Shown piece by piece: positions 46,836-57,036 of a stretch of 64,000 bases of DNA. The position numbers were made by a program, and so were the translations under genes. This stretch comes from Putridiphycobacter sp045107045 (GTDB lineage: Bacteria > Bacteroidota > Bacteroidia > Flavobacteriales_D > Crocinitomicaceae), in assembly GCA_045107045.1 (NCBI GenBank), contig JBGCFR010000007.1, forward strand, positions 1 to 64,000. The letters run 5' to 3'. The notes below the pieces were generated by a model. It ran no database searches. It had not been told where the DNA came from and was given only the letters and a program-made list of their open reading frames with translations. Position 1 is the stretch's first letter, and each line of letters begins with the position of its first letter.

Positions 46836-47771
46836 ATGAAAAAAATATTTTTCGTTATTGCAATTACTTTGCTGCATTATAGTGTCTTAAGTCAAAAATA
46901 CAACTTAGGTTTTGGGGTGAAAGCAGGAATTGCTAATTACCTTGGAGATATTGGTGGAGGTGATTTAGCTCGTCCATTTGTATTTAACCTAGAGTTAAAA
47001 GATACACGTTGGAGTACAGGTGCTTTTGTTAGATATAGATTTCATCCGTTATTTGCTTATCAAGGTTCTTTTACTTATGCAAGAGTGCAGGGTAAAGATT
47101 CTGAATCTGATAACAGAGCTCGACAAGGTCGTAATTTAAGCTTTAAGAATGATATACTATGTTTAGATCATAAATTAGAGTTTTATCCTTCTCAATTATC
47201 AATGTCAGATGTAGGAAGAAGAGGACGTTATAGAACAGATTTTAAAACGTTCATATTTGCTGGGATAGGAACTATATTTCACAATCCTAAAGCTTTGTAT
47301 AACGGAGATTGGGTAAAGTTAAGACCATTAATGACGGAAGGCGAAAAGTATAGTAAATTCTCTTTTTCAATTCCTGTTGGAGCTGGATTTTATTTTACAT
47401 ATAGAAAACAACACAGATTCGGTTTTGAATTGTCTTGGAATTATACATTCACTGATTATCTTGATGATGTTTCAGGTGTTTATGTGGATCCTTCAGCAAT
47501 GAGCTCTGATCCGCTTGCACCTATTTTAGCTAATCGTAATCCAGAATTAAATTATAGTGAAAACGATTATCCTGCATCTGCTAACTTTGGACCAAAAATT
47601 TCTGGTCAAACTAATTTGAACAAAAGAGGTGACGCTTCCGCAAATGATAATTTCATTTTAATGACACTATCATATAGCTACGTTATTAAATCAAATAACG
47701 GGTTCAATAGAAGTTATTCTTGGCTTTATAGAAGCAAAAGTAGATTTGGAAAAACTAAAGCTAGGTTCTAG
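46836..47771 (+). CDS. PorG-like outer-membrane beta-barrel (DUF6089 type)
   Basis: 311-residue outer-membrane protein: signal peptide of about 19 residues (LLHYSVLSQ), then a barrel with NLGFGVKAGIANYLGDIGG (residues 22-40) and paired beta strands up to the end. It resembles PorG/DUF6089, a T9SS outer-membrane component thought to hold GldK. Only nine bases separate it from a glycosyltransferase gene, so T9SS and glycan genes share a transcript here. Confidence 0.82.
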   Translation: MKKIFFVIAITLLHYSVLSQKYNLGFGVKAGIANYLGDIGGGDLARPFVFNLELKDTRWSTGAFVRYRFHPLFAYQGSFTYARVQGKDSESDNRARQGRNLSFKNDILCLDHKLEFYPSQLSMSDVGRRGRYRTDFKTFIFAGIGTIFHNPKALYNGDWVKLRPLMTEGEKYSKFSFSIPVGAGFYFTYRKQHRFGFELSWNYTFTDYLDDVSGVYVDPSAMSSDPLAPILANRNPELNYSENDYPASANFGPKISGQTNLNKRGDASANDNFILMTLSYSYVIKSNNGFNRSYSWLYRSKSRFGKTKARF

Positions 47772-47780
47772 CAATCAAGA

Positions 47781-48716
47781 ATGGTTACAGTTACCACTGT
47801 TATACCCTGTTATAATTGTGAAGATTACATTTTAGAAACGGTCAATTCAGTTCTTGATCAGTCACATAAGGCGATTGAGCTAATATGTGTGAACAATAAT
47901 TCCTCTGATAGTACACTACAAATACTTCATGAAATTGCTAAATCGGATAATCGTGTTTTAGTTTTAAATGAGACTCAACCTGGAGCAAACTTTGCTAGAA
48001 ATAAGGGTCTGTCAAAAGCTACAGGTAAGTACATTCAGTTTTTGGATTCTGATGATGTAATTTTGGAAAAAAAGTTTGAACTTCAAACCAAAGTTTTGGA
48101 AACAGATAATTTAGATATTGTAGTTTCGGATAGGGCAGTATACAATGAAACGTTAGTAGAAGAACTTGAAACAATTACATTTCCGTCAATAGTAGATCAA
48201 CCTCTGTACGAATCAATTGAAAAAATAATTATTACTGGTAATCCTTTATATCGTACTGATTTTGTAAAAAAAATTGGAGGCTATTTGCCTGAATTAATTT
48301 CTGCACAGGATTGGGAATTTCATATCAGGTGCTTTTTGAATAATCCAAAAATGGCATACCTTCCTACTATTTTTTTGCATTCTCGTCAACTGCCGAATTC
48401 ACTGTCAAGTAATTTTGTTGACGTAAGCCATAATTCATGCAGTGTAATTGAAATGCATAAAGATAAATTGATGAAAAACACTGTGTATGAACACAAAGGA
48501 GCGTTAAGAAAGATACTGTTTACTTATTTGGTATCCTATGTGTATTCTGGATCAGAACATTATAAATCTGAATTCGTTTATTGGAATATGTTAGGGAAAG
48601 ATGTTTCAGTTTTTAACGGGATCAATAAGGTCTTATTGAAAGTTCTTGGACCAAAAATATTTTTAAAAATAAAAAGAAAAATACATTTGCTTAAAGGCAA
48701 GAATACTGCTAAATGA
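47781..48716 (+). CDS. Family 2 glycosyltransferase
   Basis: 311-residue GT-A enzyme. N-terminal TTVIPCYNCEDYILETVNSVLDQ, nucleotide part VNNNSSDSTL, then the metal-binding DxD-type LDSDDV (about residues 90-95). C-terminal part helical with an amphipathic basic end, likely membrane-associated. Overlaps the next glycosyltransferase by four bases. Donor and acceptor unknown. Confidence 0.93.
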   Translation: MVTVTTVIPCYNCEDYILETVNSVLDQSHKAIELICVNNNSSDSTLQILHEIAKSDNRVLVLNETQPGANFARNKGLSKATGKYIQFLDSDDVILEKKFELQTKVLETDNLDIVVSDRAVYNETLVEELETITFPSIVDQPLYESIEKIIITGNPLYRTDFVKKIGGYLPELISAQDWEFHIRCFLNNPKMAYLPTIFLHSRQLPNSLSSNFVDVSHNSCSVIEMHKDKLMKNTVYEHKGALRKILFTYLVSYVYSGSEHYKSEFVYWNMLGKDVSVFNGINKVLLKVLGPKIFLKIKRKIHLLKGKNTAK

Positions 48717-49879
48717 AGTTATTAATTTTGTATACAAAAGATAGGAATGAGGTTTTCAATAGAAAGTCGGCCATTGGTTCGTATATACATTGCTTAAGTA
48801 ACATTTTACAATCTGAGGGATATACCGTGTTTTTAAATGGTGATTCTTTAGATTCAATAAATAAAATAGAGACAGAGAGGCTGCCTACAAACGCTAAAAA
48901 AGTTATTGCAAGATTTCTACCTTCTTTTTTAAAAAGAGCTTTGCGTGATCGAATGGTACTGAAAAATGCAAATAATATTGCAACTGAGTTATTAGATAGT
49001 GAGGCTCGTTATGATGCTATTTTAGAATTCTATAATTTAGGTTCAGATGTTGGAGTGAGGCTCGCGAAATCACAAAATATACCCTTATATATTGTGTATG
49101 ACGGACCCATTATTGAAGAATATATGTTTTTTAATAATGGAGCTAAACCCATTTTCTTAAAAGAGTTTACAAGCCGAGAAAAAACGGCTCTGATGGAGTC
49201 AAGAAAAACAGTGGTTTATTCAAATCCTATGAAAAGTTATGTTGAAAATATTACTGGTAATGCATCTAATTTATCTTTGCACCAAAATGTAGATTTTTCA
49301 AGATTTGATATCCTTGAAGGAGAAAAGAATTCTCCTTCATCAATAATTAACATTTGTTTTATAGGCTCCTTTTTAAAGTGGCATCAAGTGGATATATTAG
49401 TCAATACCTGCTGCAGCTTGATTAAAGAAGGGTATAGTATTGAGCTATATCTTGTTGGTGATGGAATGGAAAAAGCATCTATTGAGGCGGAAGTAAACTT
49501 ATTAGATGAATCAACAAAAAGTAAAATTCACTTTACTGGATTTTTAGATGGAACCGCACTTTATGATTTGAAAAAGAAGATGCATGTTGGCATTATGCCT
49601 GGATCAAATTGGTATGGTGCACCAAATAAAATTTTCGAGTATGGTGCAATGAATATGGCAGTTATTGCTCCTGATACACCAACTATATGTGACTTGTTTA
49701 GTAACAATGAGATTGTCTTTTTCAAATGGAAGAACTCAGAATCATTTAAAATGGCTTTAAAAGAACTAATTTCAAAGCCTGAATTAATTGAAAAGATGGC
49801 ACTCAAATTACAACACTTTGTTTTAGATACCTATTCGGCTAAGGAAACCAAGAAGTATTATACGAATTTACTCAAGTAA
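48713..49879 (+). CDS. GT-B glycosyltransferase (family 4-like)
   Basis: 388-residue GT-B enzyme. The C-terminal half has CFIGSFLKWHQVDILV, YLVGDGMEKAS and the donor-binding stretch APNKIFEYGAMNMAVIAPD (about residues 302-320, with the EX7E-like glutamate). Overlaps the GT2 gene by four bases and converges with the CotH-like gene one base away. Confidence 0.9.
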   Translation: MKLLILYTKDRNEVFNRKSAIGSYIHCLSNILQSEGYTVFLNGDSLDSINKIETERLPTNAKKVIARFLPSFLKRALRDRMVLKNANNIATELLDSEARYDAILEFYNLGSDVGVRLAKSQNIPLYIVYDGPIIEEYMFFNNGAKPIFLKEFTSREKTALMESRKTVVYSNPMKSYVENITGNASNLSLHQNVDFSRFDILEGEKNSPSSIINICFIGSFLKWHQVDILVNTCCSLIKEGYSIELYLVGDGMEKASIEAEVNLLDESTKSKIHFTGFLDGTALYDLKKKMHVGIMPGSNWYGAPNKIFEYGAMNMAVIAPDTPTICDLFSNNEIVFFKWKNSESFKMALKELISKPELIEKMALKLQHFVLDTYSAKETKKYYTNLLK

Positions 49880-49880
49880 A

Positions 49881-52442
49881 TTAAAAATTTCTATCTTCAA
49901 TTGAACCAGATTTTTCGTATCCTTTAAAATTCATTTCAAATGTGGTAAGTTTTTCTTTTATCTCATTTTCATTAATTATTGTCACCTTACCTTCCACAAT
50001 GTTTAATAAGTTTTCTGAATAACTTTTGTCTATAAAGAGATTCGGTTCATTAAAAAAGTTCTTTTTAATAAAACTTGTGAATATAATTTTATTGTTAGAA
50101 AATGTATTGTTCCAACAATAAAAACTGGTTTCATCTTTTACAGCAATTGCATTAGCATTGTCTTTAAATTGACAGTTTGTAACAATTGCAGTTGATTTTT
50201 CCCCCAAACTTAGACCTTTGTCAAGAAAAGATGTCAAACTACAATCACTAATTTTCACATAACTCCCACTTAAATCCAAACCATCACCATTTGCATCTAT
50301 TTTTTGAGGATAGAATATACTGGATGATACTTTTGCAAAACAAAAATCAAGATCAACTTGATCGGCAAAATTGTTTATGAATGAACAATTTTCTATATTA
50401 ACCTTCGAGTACTTGATATTGAGTCCATCATCACCTTGGCTTTCTGAAAAAGATGAGTTTTTTATATCGACATTTGATTCGTATATAGCGAATTGACCAC
50501 TGAATAATTTTCCATTAAAGAAGGAGTTTTTACCTCCGGAAACATGAATGTTATTGATTATTGTTTGTGAGCCTCCATCTCCGATAATTGAAAAAGTTCC
50601 AAATGGCTTATCAGGATAAATTGGTTTGATTAGAATAGGGTCTAATGGTGTACCTAATAAAAATGCACTTCCATTAATTTGAAAGTGAATATTAGAGTCA
50701 AGCTCCAAAGTCACACCTGCCTCAATAACTACTGACAAATTTTTAGGCAAACAAATTTGACTTTTGATTTGATATTTTCCTTTTTTAATCAAGATGGAAT
50801 CTTCCTTAAGTACGAAATTTACATTGCTTTTTTCTAATTCTAATAGACCTGATGATTTGTAATCAGTTCTACTTATATAGTTAAAATATAGTTTCTGCTT
50901 AGGAACAGTGTCTCCGGTAATTGTATTGATGAATATAAAATCTTTTTTAGGGTTAAATTTATCTTTTGGAACTGGCAGCTTGAGAAGGATGTTTTTATAG
51001 TTTAATTCCGAGTCGAATTCTATCCCATGCCATACTTTTACGATTTTTCCAGTAAACTTATCAACTATTTTTATAGGAGCAAAAGCGTCCAGCGCAATGT
51101 CCATAATTTTTGAATTTGTATCCACTGAACCATAAATGTGAACTTCGGAGATATAATCATGGAAAAAGTCAAGTGATGTATTCACTACATTTTTAACATA
51201 TCTATTGCCAAATTTTTGACTTCTATACCTATATTCAGAATGATGAATAGAAATATTAGAATTATGTATACTATCGATGGAGCTAAGGATATCATTCTTT
51301 TTTAAATATAACTGATATAGGTATTTGTCACGATCAGCTCTAATTGAATTATTTGATATTAAAATTTTAAATAACTTGTTCAATTTTGAAACGCTGTATT
51401 TTATCCCACGACTTTCAAAAAATAGCTTGTTAAACTGATCAATTGATTCTGGTATATTTTGTTTCTGAATGGGAATACCACTTTGTTCAGCTCTATAAAT
51501 TGGGTAAAATTTGCCACGACTAAAATCATAAATAAATTTTAAATTATCACCATTAATATCATGAGGATCATTAAATAGTGCTAATAATGCTAGGTATTTA
51601 GACATGTACTTCATGTCTATAAAGTTTAATATTGAATTCATTTCGTCATCTTGAATGCTCGTAAGAAATGATTCGAATTCAGCGAGTGCATAAGTATAAT
51701 TTAAGTCCTTTCTTTTTTCAATATGTCCAATAAAGAGGTCTAATGATGAAGAGTGCGTTCTGCCTTCTTTCCTAGTCCAATCATTTGTATTAACTAATAC
51801 TGTATAATTAGTGATTCCAAAGTCTCGCTCTAGTAATTGTTTTTTAATATCTTCGACAAAATAATAAGAACCAGCATTTTTAGAATTGATCTCAAGCATT
51901 TTGTATGTTCCTGCAGCACTTATTAAGCCTGCTTCGCTGCCTAGATAATTTGACGATATTATATTTTTTGCTTCTTCACTCTTGATTAATTTAAAACGTC
52001 GGATTCCATTAATTAATGGCACACTATCAAGAAGCTTAATTGTATAAGAAAATTTTTCATTTTCATAATGAGGTTCATCACTTCCATGATACTTTAATTT
52101 AGCATCCCAATATTTCCCATTAATAAGAATTTTAATCTTAATCCATTTTTTGGTAACAGGTCTTTTTTCTCTATACTTTATTAATTTATTAGCCTCTTCT
52201 TCCTCAATTCGTATTTTTATAATATCATTCTTGCTAACAGATGTGGTTAGGCCGAGAGAAATTTGTTTACCGTAACTTAACGAATTTTTGATTGAATGAA
52301 ATGATTTACTAGGAAATAGTACGACATACACTAAAAATGATACAAATACTATTGCAATTATTTTTTTAAATATGGAAAGCCCAGTGAATGCTCTTTTTGT
52401 TTTACTCAAGTAGCTCATAATCAATATGTTATTAATATTCAT
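49881..52442 (-). CDS. Membrane-anchored CotH-kinase-like / beta-helix protein
   Basis: 853-residue protein: one membrane segment (residues 28-44), a CotH-kinase-like domain (about 75-370) and a C-terminal right-handed beta-helix (about 560-800) with repeated turns such as SGSYVKISDCSL and KSTAIVTNCQFKDN. CotH proteins are secreted or surface protein kinases. Its G-loop-like YYFVEDIKKQLLERDFG is visible, but at the metal-site position where the paralogue has Asp this protein has Arg317 (FYPIYRAEQS), so activity may be lost. Next gene upstream is the lipoprotein paralogue (127-base gap). A second in-frame ATG lies at 52418. Confidence 0.8.
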   Translation of the reverse strand: MNINNILIMSYLSKTKRAFTGLSIFKKIIAIVFVSFLVYVVLFPSKSFHSIKNSLSYGKQISLGLTTSVSKNDIIKIRIEEEEANKLIKYREKRPVTKKWIKIKILINGKYWDAKLKYHGSDEPHYENEKFSYTIKLLDSVPLINGIRRFKLIKSEEAKNIISSNYLGSEAGLISAAGTYKMLEINSKNAGSYYFVEDIKKQLLERDFGITNYTVLVNTNDWTRKEGRTHSSSLDLFIGHIEKRKDLNYTYALAEFESFLTSIQDDEMNSILNFIDMKYMSKYLALLALFNDPHDINGDNLKFIYDFSRGKFYPIYRAEQSGIPIQKQNIPESIDQFNKLFFESRGIKYSVSKLNKLFKILISNNSIRADRDKYLYQLYLKKNDILSSIDSIHNSNISIHHSEYRYRSQKFGNRYVKNVVNTSLDFFHDYISEVHIYGSVDTNSKIMDIALDAFAPIKIVDKFTGKIVKVWHGIEFDSELNYKNILLKLPVPKDKFNPKKDFIFINTITGDTVPKQKLYFNYISRTDYKSSGLLELEKSNVNFVLKEDSILIKKGKYQIKSQICLPKNLSVVIEAGVTLELDSNIHFQINGSAFLLGTPLDPILIKPIYPDKPFGTFSIIGDGGSQTIINNIHVSGGKNSFFNGKLFSGQFAIYESNVDIKNSSFSESQGDDGLNIKYSKVNIENCSFINNFADQVDLDFCFAKVSSSIFYPQKIDANGDGLDLSGSYVKISDCSLTSFLDKGLSLGEKSTAIVTNCQFKDNANAIAVKDETSFYCWNNTFSNNKIIFTSFIKKNFFNEPNLFIDKSYSENLLNIVEGKVTIINENEIKEKLTTFEMNFKGYEKSGSIEDRNF

Positions 52443-52456
52443 TAATGTGTTGCCTG

Positions 52457-52495
52457 CAAATATACTTTAATTTGATAATATCTAAATAATTTAGA
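52457..52495 (-). promoter_or_regulatory. Promoter-like box and palindrome of the membrane CotH-like gene
   Basis: Minus strand TATATTTG (52464-52457), 14 bases before the ATG, with a 15-base palindrome TCTAAAT-A-ATTTAGA (52481-52495) over the -33 region, a plausible operator. Confidence 0.45.
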
Positions 52496-52569
52496 CGAAA
52501 TCGGAATTAAAAAACCATTAACAAGTTTCGCAGAAAAAATTTCATAAATGGAATTAAAAAAAGTTAAGA

Positions 52570-55566
52570 CTATTTCTTTTGAAACTCACTATATAATGCC
52601 TCAGTATCTATTTTTTTGGTGCCTTTAAAAAGTTGATCGTTAATGGATATTGAGGATCCTTTTTCAACCAAGATTTGCTTATCGCTAACAGCTGTTTTTA
52701 CTTTATTAAGTATTAATTGAGATGGACCATAATTTGATTTTTTTTGAAAGGCGGTATAATGATATTCTGAATTAGACACAGAAATGTTTTTGCCATTTAT
52801 TATAGAGGCATCCTTTGAAGCTATTCCCATTTTAGCACCAAGAATATCTGCTCCATTTATGGTAATGTTAGATTCTTCTCCACCCGAAATTCCTTTGTCT
52901 CCTGAATCGACTATTGAAATATTTTCGATAAAGACTTTAGAACCTGAGAAATCAACACAATCATTCCCCGTTCTTTTAAATACGGAGTTTTTGATAAAAC
53001 CTGTTGAAAAATCGGCATCAAAACCATCTGAATAGGTATTTGCAATTTCAATATGGTCTATCTCAAAGTTACTTCTAACTATATTTAATGCATCCTCTGA
53101 TTGATTACCAGATATGATTACATTTTTTAATGTGGTAGTCGATTCATAAATGGTTATAGCACCAGTAAGTCTCCAGTTTTTATAATTTAAGTTGGATAGA
53201 CCTTCAAATGAAGTATTTTGAATATTAACCTCTTTGCCTTTCAAAATGGTTAGACCTTGTGAGGAGTTGTCATTGCAAATAAACTTTATAGGCGAAGATT
53301 CTTCTCCCTTACAAATAAATGTATTGTTCACAATTAGTCCTCCTCCATTTTCAAAAACAATAACTGTACCTGGCTCAATATTAACCTTATATTTGGATGG
53401 GATATAAATCAATTGATTGATTTTACATAGCTTGTTAAAAGTTAAAATATTATTCGATATTGAAAAGTATTCACTCTGTTCGGAAAACTGCTCATTAAGG
53501 TTCATCATAGTAGTTTTTCCTCGAGGTTTTTCCCAGGGTATTAACACGGCTTTATACATCTTCAATGGAACTGATTTATCAGCAAAAAACAATGACTGCG
53601 GAATTTGGTTCAAATGAATGGTTTTAGAATCAGCTTCAGTCTTGAATCCATTTAGAGATTGAGGAGTCTTAAGTTGAATTTTCTCTCCATTTTTTTGATA
53701 TCTAGCAGCCAAAATTTCGACGTCATTTGGGTGAAAATTTTCAAAAGTAATTGAGCAGGAGTCATAGGACAATCTTTTTATATAAGCATTTACGGAAACT
53801 CCTTTGATGACAGAAAGATTTTTAAGGGAGGAAAAAGAAAACTCTCTTGCCCAGTGATCTATTGATGATACATCTGATATTTCCTCATCCCAATACTTTG
53901 AAAGTGAATTCAAATCGGTTCTAAGGTATTTAATTCTATCATATAAGTTGGTTATTGAAAACTCATAATTTGGACTTTCTTTAAGAATGGCTTCGTGAAA
54001 AATGTCCAAATCGGAAATTCTTCCCTCGAATATAGAATCAATATAAGTTTTATCAGTGTATTGCTTTAAGTAGAATAAATACTTTTCCTTAAAAGCCTTA
54101 TCCATAATTATTGCATTGTCCATCATTAGGTTTGCCTCTTTATTTTTATTTTCAATGATTGATCGAATAATGCTTTTACTTAGATTTTGGTTTGGGATTG
54201 CATCAAAGAAAATGTGTTCTAGTTTTTGAGTAATCGGATTAAAGTAAAAACGTCGATTATGCCAAGTAAGGGCATGATAATTACCACTTATTTCAATGAG
54301 AACATAGTATTTGGCAAGCAAGTCAATATCGAATATATCACTTATATTTAGGTGTCCGTCTCTGAAAAGTTGCAATAATTTTTTTCCTTCATTAAATTGC
54401 TCAGATAAAGCCTCTGATCTAAGGATTCTTTTTTCGTGGAAAGCGTTGATGTAGCTTGCTTCAAAATCTGGGTACGGGTGCTTCAAGCTATCATTATGAA
54501 TTTTTTCACGATATCGCCATGTTCCAGATTCATCTAATTTTAAAATGGGACCTTCACGACGTTTTCTATTTTCTACTATATGTTTGTCAAAATGTTCTTC
54601 TAACGCATACAGTCCCATGTTATAACCATTAAAATTAACATTAATAAATTCATATTTTGTGGAAAGAATTCCCACTTTATCAGCCATGATATGCATAATC
54701 CATTCCGATAAAAAATTTCTAGCTTTTGGGTGCTGTATAGAAAAACTAGACATTTTTTCAAAAGAAGCAGTGCTAGGCAGTTTGAAACGATATGATGCCT
54801 TGTCTGGAGCAATATGATCTGACCAATCGCCTTTAATCTTTATTTTTATTTTTGTTGTATCCTCATTATCTAAATAGTACGCACTAACATATTTTTTACT
54901 CTTCTCACTAATAACTGCACTTCCCAAAGATTTTTCAATATACTTAGTCAACTTCTTTTTACTCTTACTAGGAATCCATATGCTTAGATCCTTTTCAACA
55001 TTATTTGTTGGCATTACTGGATAAATATATACTTTGAGGTCGTCAAATATTGCAATAGAATCTTGTGCTTTTAAATAAATGGACACGGAATTTGATCCTT
55101 TTACAATTGGGATTGATAAAAAGTGTTGTTTCCATCCTTTTTTAGATTTTCCCAATTCTTTATAATTTGTTTTAAATTCAGAATCAATACCGCCATCATT
55201 CAATAATTTTCCTAAGATAAAGGCAGATGAATCTCCTTCTTTTTGCCAAATTGATATTTCTATTAGTTGAGTTTCTCTAAGGTCAGTTAACGTAAGAACA
55301 GATTCAATACTATTAGCATCTAATTGAATGGATGTACTTCCAGAACGAGCATCATTGGTATTAAGCGTTCCTTGAACTTTGACTATACAATTGGCTGAAT
55401 CTGTTTTAAAGCTATATCTTTTTTGGACATCTGAATCAATTGACTCGAAATCACAAAATATAGTTTTAATCCAAAAAGGTTTTTCTTGGATGATGTTTTT
55501 TTTTCTTGAACATCCAATCATCAAAACAGTGGACAGTAGTACTAGTGTGAAAAATATTTTGCTCAT
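52570..55566 (-). CDS. Lipoprotein CotH-kinase-like / beta-helix protein
   Basis: 998-residue lipoprotein (lipobox MIGC, Cys19). Order: jelly-roll-like carbohydrate-binding-type domain (about residues 45-185), CotH-kinase-like domain (about 195-570; KIKGDWSDHIAPDKASYRFKL, GLYALEEHFDKHIVE at 318-332, WHNRRFYFNP at 435-444, metal-site candidate Asp455 in HIFFDAIPN), a beta linker, and a right-handed beta-helix (about 705-955). Paralogue of the downstream gene. Probably on the outer membrane surface or facing the periplasm. Such a domain set suggests phosphorylation of a carbohydrate or protein substrate held by the helix; not shown. Confidence 0.83.
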   Translation of the reverse strand: MSKIFFTLVLLSTVLMIGCSRKKNIIQEKPFWIKTIFCDFESIDSDVQKRYSFKTDSANCIVKVQGTLNTNDARSGSTSIQLDANSIESVLTLTDLRETQLIEISIWQKEGDSSAFILGKLLNDGGIDSEFKTNYKELGKSKKGWKQHFLSIPIVKGSNSVSIYLKAQDSIAIFDDLKVYIYPVMPTNNVEKDLSIWIPSKSKKKLTKYIEKSLGSAVISEKSKKYVSAYYLDNEDTTKIKIKIKGDWSDHIAPDKASYRFKLPSTASFEKMSSFSIQHPKARNFLSEWIMHIMADKVGILSTKYEFINVNFNGYNMGLYALEEHFDKHIVENRKRREGPILKLDESGTWRYREKIHNDSLKHPYPDFEASYINAFHEKRILRSEALSEQFNEGKKLLQLFRDGHLNISDIFDIDLLAKYYVLIEISGNYHALTWHNRRFYFNPITQKLEHIFFDAIPNQNLSKSIIRSIIENKNKEANLMMDNAIIMDKAFKEKYLFYLKQYTDKTYIDSIFEGRISDLDIFHEAILKESPNYEFSITNLYDRIKYLRTDLNSLSKYWDEEISDVSSIDHWAREFSFSSLKNLSVIKGVSVNAYIKRLSYDSCSITFENFHPNDVEILAARYQKNGEKIQLKTPQSLNGFKTEADSKTIHLNQIPQSLFFADKSVPLKMYKAVLIPWEKPRGKTTMMNLNEQFSEQSEYFSISNNILTFNKLCKINQLIYIPSKYKVNIEPGTVIVFENGGGLIVNNTFICKGEESSPIKFICNDNSSQGLTILKGKEVNIQNTSFEGLSNLNYKNWRLTGAITIYESTTTLKNVIISGNQSEDALNIVRSNFEIDHIEIANTYSDGFDADFSTGFIKNSVFKRTGNDCVDFSGSKVFIENISIVDSGDKGISGGEESNITINGADILGAKMGIASKDASIINGKNISVSNSEYHYTAFQKKSNYGPSQLILNKVKTAVSDKQILVEKGSSISINDQLFKGTKKIDTEALYSEFQKK

Positions 55567-55586
55567 ATATTAGCATAGCTTGTTTG

Positions 55587-55594
55587 CAAAAATA
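55587..55594 (-). promoter_or_regulatory. Predicted -7 box for the lipoprotein CotH-like gene
   Basis: Minus strand reads TATTTTTG (55594-55587), 20 bases before the ATG at 55566; a TTG lies 13 bases upstream, shorter than usual. Confidence 0.45.
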
Positions 55595-55779
55595 TAAAAA
55601 TATGTTACAATAGAGTTGATAAGTATTAACTGCTTTTTTATTGTCATATCTAAATGTGAATTAATACCAAATTATGAAAAAGACAATGATTTAATTGGTC
55701 TACTTAGTAAGAAGATTCCCTAGCTATTCTATAAACTTATAAAATAAAAGTTCGAAATTTAATTGTTTATACAAATTGC

Positions 55780-55787
55780 TATATTTG
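55780..55787 (+). promoter_or_regulatory. Predicted -7 box, leaderless-type, for glycosyltransferase
   Basis: TATATTTG ends seven bases before the ATG at 55795, so transcription likely starts at or next to the start codon. Confidence 0.55.
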
Positions 55788-55794
55788 AAGTCGA

Positions 55795-56940
55795 ATGAAT
55801 TTAAAAACAATAGGGATTAAAGCCAATTATTATCCTGAAAAAAGAAATTTCTCTGAAATACCTGTTAAAGGATATAAATTTGAAAAGGTTTTAGATATAT
55901 ACAAACTAATTGCTTACCCATATTTCAAGATTTTAAAAAAAACACATCCACAATGGTTAAACTTATTTAATGACTTTAACTTTGGGAAGTATAATTGTTT
56001 GCATTTTTTTAATGCTGTTAGCTTAGGAAATAAGCCTTGGATAACAACATTTGAATATTTTTTACCAAGAGGAGCGCATCCTATTGGTCGATTTCCGAAG
56101 GAACATAAATACATAGATAAAGTTTTGAATGCATTAGCAAGTGATTCGTGTAAAAAAATTATTGCCATTTCAGAACATGCGAAGCAATCACAACTTGACT
56201 ATTTAAGTCAATATGACTCGGAAAAGAGTAAAAAAATCATTTCTAAAATAAAAGTATTACATCCACCACAAAAAATCATTGTTAGTTCACTCGAAGATAA
56301 ATTGTATAGTAAAGGTTTGAATCTGGTTTTAGTCGGTGCTGATTTTTTTAGAAAGGGAGGGCAAGAAGTTTTGCAGGTTATTGATCAATTATTGAATGAT
56401 GGATCAAATATTAATTTAACGATCGTATCTTCTTTGCAATACGGAGATTATGCATCAAAAAGCACAGCGGAAGATGTATTGGAAGTGAAAGAAATAATTG
56501 CTAGACACGACAGTATTGCTCACCATCATTCTCTCCCTAATTCAGATGTATTAAATTTGTTTAAAACAGCTGATATTGCATTACTACCATCTTATGATGA
56601 AACATACGGTTATTCAGTTTTAGAAGCCCAAGCTTGTGGCTGCCCAGTTGTAACCACAAATGGCGGAGCGTTTATGGAAATAAATGATAATGATTGTGGG
56701 TGGGTGATTGATGTTCCATTAACTAATAATAGATCAATTCCTTATACTGAAAGTGAAAAAACCACATTTCAATTAACCGTAAAACAAGCTCTAAGAAAAA
56801 TCATGATGGACGCTTTGAATGATTCTTTAGGATTAAGAAAAAAAGGGGAATTATGTTTAGAACGAATAAAAAGAGAACATTCTATAGAAAACGCAGCAAT
56901 GGAGTTAGAAAGAATTTATAATATTGCTCTAAACAATTAG
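55795..56940 (+). CDS. GT-B glycosyltransferase (family 4)
   Basis: 381-residue family 4 enzyme. Donor-side features are LNLVLVGADFFRKGGQEVLQV (split around residues 177-197) and the EX7E block DIALLPSYDETYGYSVLEAQACGCPVVTTNGG (around 261-292). N-terminal acceptor half is divergent. Divergent from the CotH-like lipoprotein gene across a 228-base region with promoters both ways. Confidence 0.92.
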   Translation: MNLKTIGIKANYYPEKRNFSEIPVKGYKFEKVLDIYKLIAYPYFKILKKTHPQWLNLFNDFNFGKYNCLHFFNAVSLGNKPWITTFEYFLPRGAHPIGRFPKEHKYIDKVLNALASDSCKKIIAISEHAKQSQLDYLSQYDSEKSKKIISKIKVLHPPQKIIVSSLEDKLYSKGLNLVLVGADFFRKGGQEVLQVIDQLLNDGSNINLTIVSSLQYGDYASKSTAEDVLEVKEIIARHDSIAHHHSLPNSDVLNLFKTADIALLPSYDETYGYSVLEAQACGCPVVTTNGGAFMEINDNDCGWVIDVPLTNNRSIPYTESEKTTFQLTVKQALRKIMMDALNDSLGLRKKGELCLERIKREHSIENAAMELERIYNIALNN

Positions 56941-56957
56941 TTCCCTAAGAAATGATA

Positions 56958-56965
56958 TATCTTTG
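56958..56965 (+). promoter_or_regulatory. Predicted -7 box between glycosyltransferase genes
   Basis: TATCTTTG, exact TAnnTTTG match, about 70 bases before the ATG at 57037; suggests an independent promoter for that gene. Confidence 0.4.
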
Positions 56966-57036
56966 AGAGCTTATTGTAGTTAATCGCGAAAAGATTTCTA
57001 AGAATTATCTAATTGATTTGCTTTGGAATACAACCT

